From RGIG3009 sp045630285 (lineage in GTDB: Bacteria; Bacillota; Clostridia; Oscillospirales; Acutalibacteraceae): 53,707 nt of DNA. The notes under the pieces were generated by a model. It saw nothing but the letters and a program-made list of their open reading frames with translations, was not told where the DNA came from and searched no databases. Every line of letters begins with the position of its first letter. The first letter of the stretch is position 1. Of this stretch, positions 33,346 to 40,680 are shown in pieces. The stretch is taken from the NCBI GenBank assembly GCA_045630285.1, contig JAZQSX010000023.1, positions 1-53,707 on the forward strand. The letters are read 5' to 3'. Made by a program: the position numbers and the translations under genes.

Positions 33346-33959
33346 TCGCCATTGTGGATTACGGCGTAGGAAACCTCTTTTCGCTAAAAAGCTCGCTGGC
33401 GTCGATCGGTGCGGACAGCGTCGTGACGGCCGACCCGCAGGTGCTGCGGCAGAGCGATCGCATTTTGTTACCGGGTGTTGGCGCTTTTGGTGATGCGGTG
33501 GAGAAGCTGCGTGCCTCCGGCCTTGCGGACGTTGTGGTGGAGGAGGCCCGAAGCGGCAAGCCGCTTCTCGGTATCTGCCTTGGTATGCAGCTGTTGTTTG
33601 ACCGCAGCTTTGAATACGGTGAGCACGCCGGTTTGGGTCTGATCCCCGGTGAGATCCGCCCGATCGAGGAGGTCATTCCCGCCGGATACAAGATTCCGCA
33701 CATCGGCTGGAATGCGCTGGATTTCGGGGAAAAACACAATCCGCTGTTCCGTCATATCCATGACGGCGATTTCGTGTATTTTGTGCACTCTTATTATGCA
33801 ACGAAGTGCGATGAGCACGTGATCGCTACGGCGGAATACGGCGCACCGCTCACGGCGGCTGTGGCACGGGATAACGTGTTCGGTTGCCAATTCCACCCGG
33901 AAAAGAGCGGTACGGTGGGACTGAATATACTGAAAGCGTTTTGTGAAGAAACGAGGTAA
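33342..33959 (+). CDS. hisH: imidazole glycerol phosphate synthase, glutaminase subunit
   Basis: 205 residues. Class I amidotransferase supplying ammonia to HisF. 'IVDYGVGNLFSL', 'LLPGVGAFGDA', nucleophile C79 in 'GICLGMQLL', and 'FGCQFHPEKSG' with the catalytic His-Glu pair. ATG overlaps the hisB stop; AAAGGAG upstream. hisA lies between it and its partner hisF. Confidence 0.96.
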   Translation: MIAIVDYGVGNLFSLKSSLASIGADSVVTADPQVLRQSDRILLPGVGAFGDAVEKLRASGLADVVVEEARSGKPLLGICLGMQLLFDRSFEYGEHAGLGLIPGEIRPIEEVIPAGYKIPHIGWNALDFGEKHNPLFRHIHDGDFVYFVHSYYATKCDEHVIATAEYGAPLTAAVARDNVFGCQFHPEKSGTVGLNILKAFCEETR

Positions 33960-33963
33960 CACG

Positions 33964-34677
33964 ATGCAGATCTTTCCTGCAATTGATTTATACGAGGGCA
34001 AGGCGGTGCGCCTGTTCAAGGGCGATTATGCCCAAATGACCGTCTACAATGAAAATCCCGTTGAGGTGGCACGTGATTTTGTGGCGCAGGGTGCGACGCA
34101 TCTCCACCTTGTCGATCTGGAGGGCGCCCGCACCGGAGAAACGCCGAACTTTGAGGTCGTGCGGAAGCTGAAGGCGGAGACGGGTCTGTTTTGCGAAGTG
34201 GGTGGCGGCGTACGCAGCCACGCCGTGATCGATCGCTACCGTGAAGCGGGTATTGACCGCATTATTCTGGGCACGGCGGCGGTGACCGAGGACGGCTTCG
34301 TAGAGGAGGCGGTGCGTCGGCACGGAGAGCATATTGCGGTTGGCGTGGATATTAAGGACGGTATGGTCGCTGTGAAGGGCTGGACCGAAAAATCCTCGCT
34401 GGAAGCTTTTGATTTTTGCGAAAAAATGCAAAAAATCGGCGTAAAAACGCTGATTTGTACCGATATTTCCCGTGACGGAGCGATGCGTGGCACCAATCTG
34501 GCACTGTACCGTGAGCTGTCACAGCGGTTTTCCTTGCAGATCATCGCCTCGGGCGGTGTCTCCTCGATCGACGATGTGAAAGAGCTCGCCGCTATGGATC
34601 TGTACGGTGCGATTGTGGGAAAGGCGTATTACACGGGCGCACTGTCGCTCCGTGAAGCGATCGAGGTGGCACAATGA
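33964..34677 (+). CDS. hisA: ProFAR isomerase
   Basis: 237 residues, TIM barrel. Amadori isomerisation of ProFAR to PRFAR. Catalytic aspartates in 'PAIDLYEGKAVRLFKG' (N-terminal) and 'LICTDISRDGAMRGTN'; phosphate loops 'VGGGVRS' and 'SGGVSS'. The ATG at 33964 is four bases after the hisH stop, with GAGG upstream; a possible ATG at 33943 inside hisH lacks family similarity. It overlaps hisF by ATGA. Confidence 0.95.
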   Translation: MQIFPAIDLYEGKAVRLFKGDYAQMTVYNENPVEVARDFVAQGATHLHLVDLEGARTGETPNFEVVRKLKAETGLFCEVGGGVRSHAVIDRYREAGIDRIILGTAAVTEDGFVEEAVRRHGEHIAVGVDIKDGMVAVKGWTEKSSLEAFDFCEKMQKIGVKTLICTDISRDGAMRGTNLALYRELSQRFSLQIIASGGVSSIDDVKELAAMDLYGAIVGKAYYTGALSLREAIEVAQ

Positions 34678-35453
34678 TAACCAAACGAATCATTCCCTGC
34701 CTGGATGTTCGGGACGGACGTGTGGTCAAGGGAGTCAATTTTCAAGGACTCAGCGACGTGTCGTCTCCCGTGGAGCTGGCACGGTATTACAGCGAAAACG
34801 GCGCTGACGAGCTGGTGTTCTACGATATTACCGCTTCGGCGGAGGGGCGCCGCTTGTTTACCGATATTTTGTGCGAAGCGGCAAGCACGGTGTTTATTCC
34901 GTTGACCGTTGGCGGCGGCATTAATACGGTAGACGACTTCGACCGTGTTCTGAAATGCGGTGCGGATAAGGTGAGCGTCAATTCGGGTGCCATCCGTGAT
35001 CCTTCGCTTGTGCGGGAAGCTGCCAAGCGTTACGGCGACCAGTGTGTGGTGCTGTCGGTGGACGTGAAGCGTGTTGACGGCGAATTTCGTGTGTTTGCCC
35101 GTGGCGGTCGTGACGACACGGGTATGGAAGCGATCGATTGGATCCGCCGTTGCGTTGCAGACGGTGCCGGCGAAGTGGTGGTCAATTCTATTGATACCGA
35201 CGGTGTGCGTGGTGGCTTCGACCACGAGATGCTGGCGGCGGTGTGCGATGCGGTGTCGGTGCCCGTCATTGCTTCGGGCGGAGCCGGCTGTGCCGAGGAT
35301 TTTGTCAAATTATTCCGTGCGTTGCCACGGGTGGATGCGGGCTTGGCGGCGTCGATTTTTCATTTCGGCGAGGTGCGGATCCGTGATTTGAAGCAGTTGC
35401 TTGCAAAAGCCGATATTCCGGTACGTTTGGAAGGAGAATACCGTCATGATTGA
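34674..35453 (+). CDS. hisF: imidazole glycerol phosphate synthase, cyclase subunit
   Basis: 259 residues, TIM barrel related to HisA. Makes IGP and AICAR from PRFAR and ammonia. 'RIIPCLDVRDGRVVKGVNF' with the N-terminal catalytic aspartate, 'NSIDTDGVRGGFD' with the second, and 'ASGGAG'. The by-product AICAR feeds the AICAR transformylase step affected by the purH TAG. The C-terminal 8 bases overlap hisIE. Confidence 0.97.
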   Translation: MITKRIIPCLDVRDGRVVKGVNFQGLSDVSSPVELARYYSENGADELVFYDITASAEGRRLFTDILCEAASTVFIPLTVGGGINTVDDFDRVLKCGADKVSVNSGAIRDPSLVREAAKRYGDQCVVLSVDVKRVDGEFRVFARGGRDDTGMEAIDWIRRCVADGAGEVVVNSIDTDGVRGGFDHEMLAAVCDAVSVPVIASGGAGCAEDFVKLFRALPRVDAGLAASIFHFGEVRIRDLKQLLAKADIPVRLEGEYRHD

Positions 35454-36096
35454 TGTAGAAAGCTTGAAATTTGATGAGCAGGGCCTCATTCCTGCAATCG
35501 TGCAGGATGCTGTGACCAAGCAGGTGCTGACACTAGCGTATATGAACCGTGAAAGCTTGAAGATCTCGATGGAGAAGGGCCTTTGCTGTTTCTGGAGCCG
35601 TTCTCGGCAGGAGCTGTGGCTCAAGGGTGAAACGAGCGGCAATTATCAGCACATCGTTTCGATCACGGCGGATTGCGATAACGACGCCGTGGTGGTGCTG
35701 GTAGAGCCGGACGGCCCGGCGTGTCACACGGGTACGACGTCCTGCTTCACGCATCCCGTGTGGGAGAGCGAGGAGCGCTCCGAGTTCTCGTTGCAGGCGC
35801 TGATGACGCTGATCGAAGGCCGCAAGACCGAGAAGAAGGAAGGCTCCTATACCACCTATTTGTTTGAAAAGGGCTTGGATAAGATCCTGAAAAAGGTGGG
35901 CGAGGAAAGCACCGAGGTCATCATTGCGGGTAAGGCAGACGATAAGGCGGAGACGATCTATGAGATCTCGGATCTGACCTATCATTTGCTGGTACTGATG
36001 ATCCAGATGGGTATTTCGCTGGAGGATATCCACCGTGAGCTGGCTTCCCGTCACGTCATCGATCACAAGATCAAGCAGGAGAAGATGACGAAATGA
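35446..36096 (+). CDS. hisIE: bifunctional phosphoribosyl-AMP cyclohydrolase / phosphoribosyl-ATP pyrophosphatase
   Basis: 216 residues. The N-terminal HisI domain (1-105) has 'LAYMNRESL', 'SRQELWLKGETSGN', 'DCDNDAVVVLVEP' and 'CHTGTTSCF', metal and zinc ligands. The C-terminal HisE domain (115-210) has 'SYTTYLFEKGLDKILKKVGE', 'ESTEVIIA' and 'LTYHLLVLM'. Together they do steps 2 and 3 of the pathway. The ATG at 35446 uses AAGGAG at 35431-35436 and overlaps the hisF end. It overlaps the PHP gene by ATGA. Confidence 0.95.
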   Translation: MIDVESLKFDEQGLIPAIVQDAVTKQVLTLAYMNRESLKISMEKGLCCFWSRSRQELWLKGETSGNYQHIVSITADCDNDAVVVLVEPDGPACHTGTTSCFTHPVWESEERSEFSLQALMTLIEGRKTEKKEGSYTTYLFEKGLDKILKKVGEESTEVIIAGKADDKAETIYEISDLTYHLLVLMIQMGISLEDIHRELASRHVIDHKIKQEKMTK

Positions 36097-36887
36097 TCGG
36101 TCAGGATTTTCATAATCATACCACCTTCTGCGACGGGCACGCCGATCCTGAAGTTATGGTGCAGACCGCTATCGAGCGTGGGTTTACACGGTTGGGATTG
36201 CTGATCCACTCGTACACCTTCTTTGATGAAAGCTATTGTGCGAGCAAGGATGCCCCTGCTGTGTTCCAGGCGACAATGGCGGAACTGAAGGAGAAATACC
36301 GGGGACGGATCGAGTTGTATTGCGGTGTGGAGCAGGATTATTATTCTGCGGAGTCCACCGAGGGGTTTGACTACGTCATCGGTTCGGTGCATTATCTGAA
36401 GCACGGGGAGGAGTACCCGCCGGTGGACGACAACCGTGAGCATACGCTGGCGATCGTGCGTGACTACTACGGCGGCGATTGGTACAGCTATGCCGAGGAT
36501 TACTTCCGCACGGTGTCGGATGTGGCAGAAAAGCTTCGCCCCGATATTATCGGGCACTTCGATCTTGCTGCCAAGTACAACGGCGAGGGCGATCTGTTTG
36601 ACGAAGCACATCCCCGATACGTGGCGGCATGGCAGGCGGCGGCAGATCGCTTGCTGACCTACGGTATTCCGTTTGAGATCAATCTCGGTGGTATCCTGCG
36701 TGCAGGACGGCACGAGCCGTATCCCACGCTGGCTATCCAACGGTATTTGGCGCAGCACGGCGCACGGGTGTTGCTGTCGGGTGATTGCCATACCGCCGAG
36801 GCGTTAGGCGTTGGGTTTGAAGAATGGGAAAAGGCGGCCGTGGAGATCGGCTTCCGTCCCGAGCAGTGGGTAGAATTTCAGTTTTAA
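36093..36887 (+). CDS. PHP-family histidinol-phosphatase
   Basis: 264 residues. PHP metal site: 'DFHNHTTFCDGH' (N-terminal HxH), 'YCGVEQDY', 'GSVHYLKHG', 'IIGHFDL', 'SGDCHTAE'. This is the HisK/HisJ type found in Firmicutes. As the last gene of a his operon that lacks any other histidinol phosphatase and has a monofunctional hisB, it most probably dephosphorylates histidinol phosphate, completing the pathway. ATG overlaps the hisIE stop, and a terminator follows directly. Confidence 0.9.
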   Translation: MIGQDFHNHTTFCDGHADPEVMVQTAIERGFTRLGLLIHSYTFFDESYCASKDAPAVFQATMAELKEKYRGRIELYCGVEQDYYSAESTEGFDYVIGSVHYLKHGEEYPPVDDNREHTLAIVRDYYGGDWYSYAEDYFRTVSDVAEKLRPDIIGHFDLAAKYNGEGDLFDEAHPRYVAAWQAAADRLLTYGIPFEINLGGILRAGRHEPYPTLAIQRYLAQHGARVLLSGDCHTAEALGVGFEEWEKAAVEIGFRPEQWVEFQF

Positions 36888-36943
36888 GAATAACGGGCAG
36901 GCATCAAGCCGGCTCGTTATTTTTTGCTTTCCTCTTTATTTTT
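36884..36943 (+). repeat. 60-bp direct repeat, copy A (contains the his terminator)
   Basis: Matches 38588-38647 at 54 of 60 positions by eye; the last 31 bases (from GCTCGTTATT) are identical. Copy A holds the his operon terminator and the AT-rich stretch that follows. Confidence 0.9.
36889..36926 (+). terminator. intrinsic terminator of the his operon
   Basis: The stem AATAACG-G-GC (36889-36898) with GC-T-CGTTATT (36912-36921), including one G-T pair and extended past an A-G mismatch, is followed by TTTTT. It starts right after the stop of the PHP gene. Confidence 0.88.
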
Positions 36944-36953
36944 GAAAATGGTG

Positions 36954-36962
36954 TGGTATAAT
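36954..36962 (+). promoter_or_regulatory. extended -10 promoter of the glycoside hydrolase gene
   Basis: TGGTATAAT, a perfect extended -10. The -35 region is poor (TTTATT at 36935-36940, 16-base spacer, lying inside repeat copy A). GGAGGG and the ATG of the gene follow 30-40 bases on. Confidence 0.65.
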
Positions 36963-37002
36963 TGAGGCAATGTGTTGATCGGTTATAAAAGGAGGGCAAG
37001 TC

Positions 37003-38538
37003 ATGGATCGCAGCAGCTTATTCACAAGTTCGTGGCGGGAGGCTGTTCCCAATCCAATTTATGAGGATTATCCCGAGTACACGGAATTGTATTATAAAGC
37101 GTGGGAGCTGGCGTTTGCTCATATCAAAGAGATCCCCGGGATGCCTCAAACACCGTACATGGACGAGGCGTTTTGCAATCTGCACATATGGATCTGGGAT
37201 ACCTGCTTTATGTCTTTGTTTTGTAAATATGCCGGATCTGTGTTTCCCGGCGTGGAGTCGTTTCGGAACTTTTACGAAGTGTTGCATGCGGATGGGCGAT
37301 TGCCGGCGGTCATCGCCACGGAAGACGATGCCGTATGGACGGGGCGAGTGCCGGGTGAACCGTATGAATTGCAAATACACATTGCAGACAATCCACCGTT
37401 GTTCGCTTGGGGCGAGTATCAAAATGCATTACTGCGTGGAGACAAGAATTATCTGAAACGTCTGCTCTATGAAGAGCAATTCTTGCAGAAACACTATGAG
37501 TGGATCGAGAGTTTGCGTGAATCGGTTATAGTGAAGGGCGTTTTTGTTCCCACCTGTCTGATCGCCGATCCGTATGGGTATAAATGGGAGGGCGGACGCT
37601 CGGGAATGGACAACACCCCGCGTGGACGATGCGGTGAGCGCACCGAAGAACAGCGTCCCAACAATCCGGATATGCTGTGGATTGATGCGATTTGTCAGCA
37701 GGCATTGTCTGCTGACATGATTGCAAAATTGTTTTCGATTGTAGGGGATACGGATGCTTGCCGACTTTGGAACGAGCGGTTTTTAGAAAAGAACCGCATC
37801 ATCAATGAGCTGTATTGGGATGATGAGGATGGCTTCTATTATGATATTGATTGCCATACGCATCGGGCTTATAAAGTAAAGTCGATTGCGTCTTATTGGA
37901 CGATGACGGCGGGTATTGCACCGAATGATCGTGCTGTTGTACTGGTCAAGGAACTTGAAAACGCCGAAACATTTGGAGGACCGGTTCCGTTTCCGTCTTT
38001 GGCGCGCAACGACGGTGACTTTCAGGCCGACGGAGAATATTGGCGCGGTTCGGTGTGGTTGCCCACGGCGTATGCAGCGCTTGTCGGTCTTAAAAATTAC
38101 GGTTTTTATCGTGAAGCACATGAACTGTCATGCCGGTTGCTTGAGCATATGTGCAAAACCTATGCAGAGTTTGAACCTCATACCATATGGGAAGCTTATT
38201 CTCCTGAAAAACACGAGCCGGCGTACAATGAAACCGGGACAGCCACTTACGTTCGCCCTGACTTTTGCGGTTGGTCGGCACTGGGCCCTATTTCGTCGTA
38301 TATCGAATTTGTGCTGGGGTTTCACACCATTGATGCATTTAAGAAACAAGTGGAGTGGGCAAAGCCCGAAACTGTTACCGGGAAAATCGGTATCAAAAAC
38401 CTTCGCTTCGGCAATATTGTAACCGATATAGAAGCGGTTGGGGATACGTGTGTTGTGAAAACGAATGAGCGGTACTGTCTTGTTGTTAACGGCAAGAGCC
38501 ACGAAATGTTGCCCGGTGTCAACACGGTTAATTTGTGA
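37003..38538 (+). CDS. (alpha/alpha)6-barrel glycoside hydrolase, GH63/trehalase-like
   Basis: 511 residues, no signal peptide, so cytosolic. It resembles the MGH1-like/GH63/GH37 group: 'WIWDTCFMSLF', 'YGYKWEGGRSGMDNTPRG' with the likely catalytic acid D203, 'YWRGSVWLPTAYAAL', and 'TIWEAYSPEK' with the likely catalytic base E397. The substrate is unknown, probably an intracellular oligosaccharide or glycosylated compatible solute; trehalase itself is not established. ATG at 37003 with GGAGGG. It is a single-gene unit between two copies of a 60-bp terminator repeat. Two sampled 60-base blocks have 28 and 26 G+C, and the gene looks more AT-rich than most of the window, suggesting later acquisition. 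Confidence 0.8.
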   Translation: MDRSSLFTSSWREAVPNPIYEDYPEYTELYYKAWELAFAHIKEIPGMPQTPYMDEAFCNLHIWIWDTCFMSLFCKYAGSVFPGVESFRNFYEVLHADGRLPAVIATEDDAVWTGRVPGEPYELQIHIADNPPLFAWGEYQNALLRGDKNYLKRLLYEEQFLQKHYEWIESLRESVIVKGVFVPTCLIADPYGYKWEGGRSGMDNTPRGRCGERTEEQRPNNPDMLWIDAICQQALSADMIAKLFSIVGDTDACRLWNERFLEKNRIINELYWDDEDGFYYDIDCHTHRAYKVKSIASYWTMTAGIAPNDRAVVLVKELENAETFGGPVPFPSLARNDGDFQADGEYWRGSVWLPTAYAALVGLKNYGFYREAHELSCRLLEHMCKTYAEFEPHTIWEAYSPEKHEPAYNETGTATYVRPDFCGWSALGPISSYIEFVLGFHTIDAFKKQVEWAKPETVTGKIGIKNLRFGNIVTDIEAVGDTCVVKTNERYCLVVNGKSHEMLPGVNTVNL

Positions 38539-38587
38539 CAGTAGAAACGACGGAGTTTCGATATGAACGTTGGACAGAATGACGATG

Positions 38588-38647
38588 TTAAGAATAACGA
38601 GCAAGCGAGAAGCCTGCTCGTTATTTTTTGCTTTCCTCTTTATTTTT
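38588..38647 (+). repeat. 60-bp direct repeat, copy B (contains the glycoside hydrolase terminator)
   Basis: Second copy, 1704 bases downstream of copy A, with six mismatches confined to the hairpin half. The two copies bracket the glycoside hydrolase gene and its promoter exactly. Confidence 0.9.
38593..38629 (+). terminator. intrinsic terminator of the glycoside hydrolase gene
   Basis: The perfect 11-bp stem AATAACGAGCA (38593-38603) with TGCTCGTTATT (38615-38625), 11-base loop, is followed by TTTT. Confidence 0.92.
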
Positions 38648-38658
38648 TTAATATATTG

Positions 38659-38667
38659 TGATATAAT
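38659..38667 (+). promoter_or_regulatory. uvrBA promoter (extended -10)
   Basis: TGATATAAT, an extended -10; the -35 candidate is TTTATT (38639-38644) with a 17-base spacer, again inside the 60-bp repeat. No obvious SOS (LexA) box was recognised. Confidence 0.6.
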
Positions 38668-38705
38668 AAAACGAATATGTCTATATCGTGCGGGAGGTGA
38701 AGGAA

Positions 38706-40664
38706 ATGGAACGGTTTGAACTACACGCACCGTATGCGCCGACAGGCGATCAGCCGCAGGCGATCGAGCAGTTGGTGAAGAGTATTAACAGCGGCAAGCG
38801 GGAGCAAACGCTGCTTGGCGTGACCGGTTCCGGTAAGACCTTCACTATGGCGAACGTGATCGCACAGGTCAACCGTCCGACCCTCGTTCTCGCTCACAAC
38901 AAGACGCTGGCGGCGCAGTTGTGCTCGGAGTTTAAGGAATTTTTCCCCAACAATGCGGTGGAATATTTTGTTTCCTACTACGATTACTATCAGCCTGAGG
39001 CGTACGTGCCGTCGACCGATACGTATATCGAAAAGGATTCCGCCATTAACGATGAGATCGACAAGCTGCGCCATTCTGCCACCTCGGCTCTGTCGGAGCG
39101 CCGTGACGTTATTATCGTTGCCAGTGTTTCCTGCATTTACAGCTTGGGTAACCCCATTGATTATCGCAATATGATCATTTCGCTCCGCCCGGGTATGCGC
39201 AAGGAGCGTGATGAGCTTCTCGCACGGCTGGTAGATCTGCAATATGAGCGGAATGATATCAATTTCATTCGCAACAAGTTCCGTGTGCGTGGTGACGTGG
39301 TGGAGATTTTTCCTGCCTACTCCAACGACACGGTGATCCGTGTGGAGTTTTTTGGTGACGAGATCGATCGCATCAGTGAGGTCAATCCGCTGACGGGTGA
39401 GCTGAAAGGCTTGCTGGGGCATATTGCGATCTATCCGGCATCGCACTATATCGTACCGCCGGACAAGCTGGAGCTGGCGATTGCCGAGATCGAGCAGGAG
39501 CTGGAAGCACGGGTAGAGGAGTTTAAGGCCAACGGGCAGTTGCTGGAAGCACAGCGCATTTTGCAGCGCACTCGTTATGATATTGAGATGCTACGTGAGA
39601 TCGGCATCTGTAAGGGTATCGAAAACTATTCCCGTGTACTGGCGGGGCGTGCGCCCGGTTCGACTCCGTTTACGCTGTTGGATTATTTTCCCGAGGATTA
39701 TTTACTGTTTGTGGACGAGTCACACGTCACGCTGCCGCAGGTGCGTGGTATGTTCGGCGGTGATTACGCCCGTAAAAAGAACTTGGTCGATTACGGATTC
39801 CGTCTGCCGAGTGCGTTTGACAACCGTCCGCTGAACTTTGATGAGTTTTATAACCGTGTTCATCAAGCGGTGTTTGTCAGCGCCACGCCGGGCGAGTTCG
39901 AACGTGACCGCAGCGGTGCGCCCGTGGAGCAGGTGATTCGTCCCACCGGTTTGCCGGATCCCGAGGTGATGGTGCGTCCTGTCGAAGGGCAGATTGACGA
40001 TCTTATCGGCGAGATCCGGTTGCGTGCCGAACGGAAAGAGCGTGTATTGGTGACCACGCTGACCAAGAAAATGGCGGAAGACCTGACGACGTATTTTGAA
40101 AACGTCGGTATTCGGGTGCGGTATATGCACCACGATATTGATACGATGGAGCGTATGGAGATCATCCGTGACCTGCGTCTCGGTGAGTTTGACGTGCTGA
40201 TCGGTATCAATTTGTTGCGTGAGGGCCTGGATATTCCCGAGGTGTCGCTGGTAGCGGTGCTGGACGCCGATAAGGAGGGCTTCCTGCGGTCGGCAACCTC
40301 GCTCATTCAGACGATCGGGCGTGCGGCACGAAACGCTGAGGGTAAGGTTATTTTGTATGCTGATGAGGTCACGCCGTCTATGGAGCAGGCGATCCGTGAA
40401 ACGGAGCGCCGCCGTGCGATCCAGCTGCGGTACAATGAGGAGCACGGGATCGTACCGAAAACCATTATTAAGGAAGTTCGTGACGTGCTGCAGATCACAC
40501 CGTCTGCGGTACGGGATGCCAAGAACGGCAAGAAATTATCGAAGTTGGAGCGTCAACAGCGTATTGAGCAGTTGACCAAAGAGATGAAGCACGCCGCCAA
40601 GCTGCTTGAATTTGAACATGCGGCGTGGCTGCGTGATGAAATTGAGAAGCTGAAGCAAGGCTGA
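38706..40664 (+). CDS. uvrB: excinuclease ABC subunit B
   Basis: 652 residues. Damage-verifying helicase-like subunit of nucleotide excision repair. Walker A 'GVTGSGKTFTMANVI'; beta-hairpin 'YDYYQPEAYVPSTDTYIEKD'; 'FVDESHVTLPQ' for Walker B; motif VI 'QTIGRAARN'; C-terminal UVR domain from about residue 615 ('LTKEMKHAAKLLEFEHAAWL') that contacts UvrC. The ATG at 38706 is chosen because GGAGGTGA ends five bases upstream. Followed after 16 bases by uvrA. Confidence 0.97.
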   Translation: MERFELHAPYAPTGDQPQAIEQLVKSINSGKREQTLLGVTGSGKTFTMANVIAQVNRPTLVLAHNKTLAAQLCSEFKEFFPNNAVEYFVSYYDYYQPEAYVPSTDTYIEKDSAINDEIDKLRHSATSALSERRDVIIVASVSCIYSLGNPIDYRNMIISLRPGMRKERDELLARLVDLQYERNDINFIRNKFRVRGDVVEIFPAYSNDTVIRVEFFGDEIDRISEVNPLTGELKGLLGHIAIYPASHYIVPPDKLELAIAEIEQELEARVEEFKANGQLLEAQRILQRTRYDIEMLREIGICKGIENYSRVLAGRAPGSTPFTLLDYFPEDYLLFVDESHVTLPQVRGMFGGDYARKKNLVDYGFRLPSAFDNRPLNFDEFYNRVHQAVFVSATPGEFERDRSGAPVEQVIRPTGLPDPEVMVRPVEGQIDDLIGEIRLRAERKERVLVTTLTKKMAEDLTTYFENVGIRVRYMHHDIDTMERMEIIRDLRLGEFDVLIGINLLREGLDIPEVSLVAVLDADKEGFLRSATSLIQTIGRAARNAEGKVILYADEVTPSMEQAIRETERRRAIQLRYNEEHGIVPKTIIKEVRDVLQITPSAVRDAKNGKKLSKLERQQRIEQLTKEMKHAAKLLEFEHAAWLRDEIEKLKQG

Positions 40665-40680
40665 ACAGTGAGGAATAACG

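Noticed and set aside
36884..38647. The repeat-flanked glycoside hydrolase as an insertion sequence or transposon
   Set aside because: No transposase, no terminal inverted repeats and no short target-site duplication were seen; only the terminator repeats.
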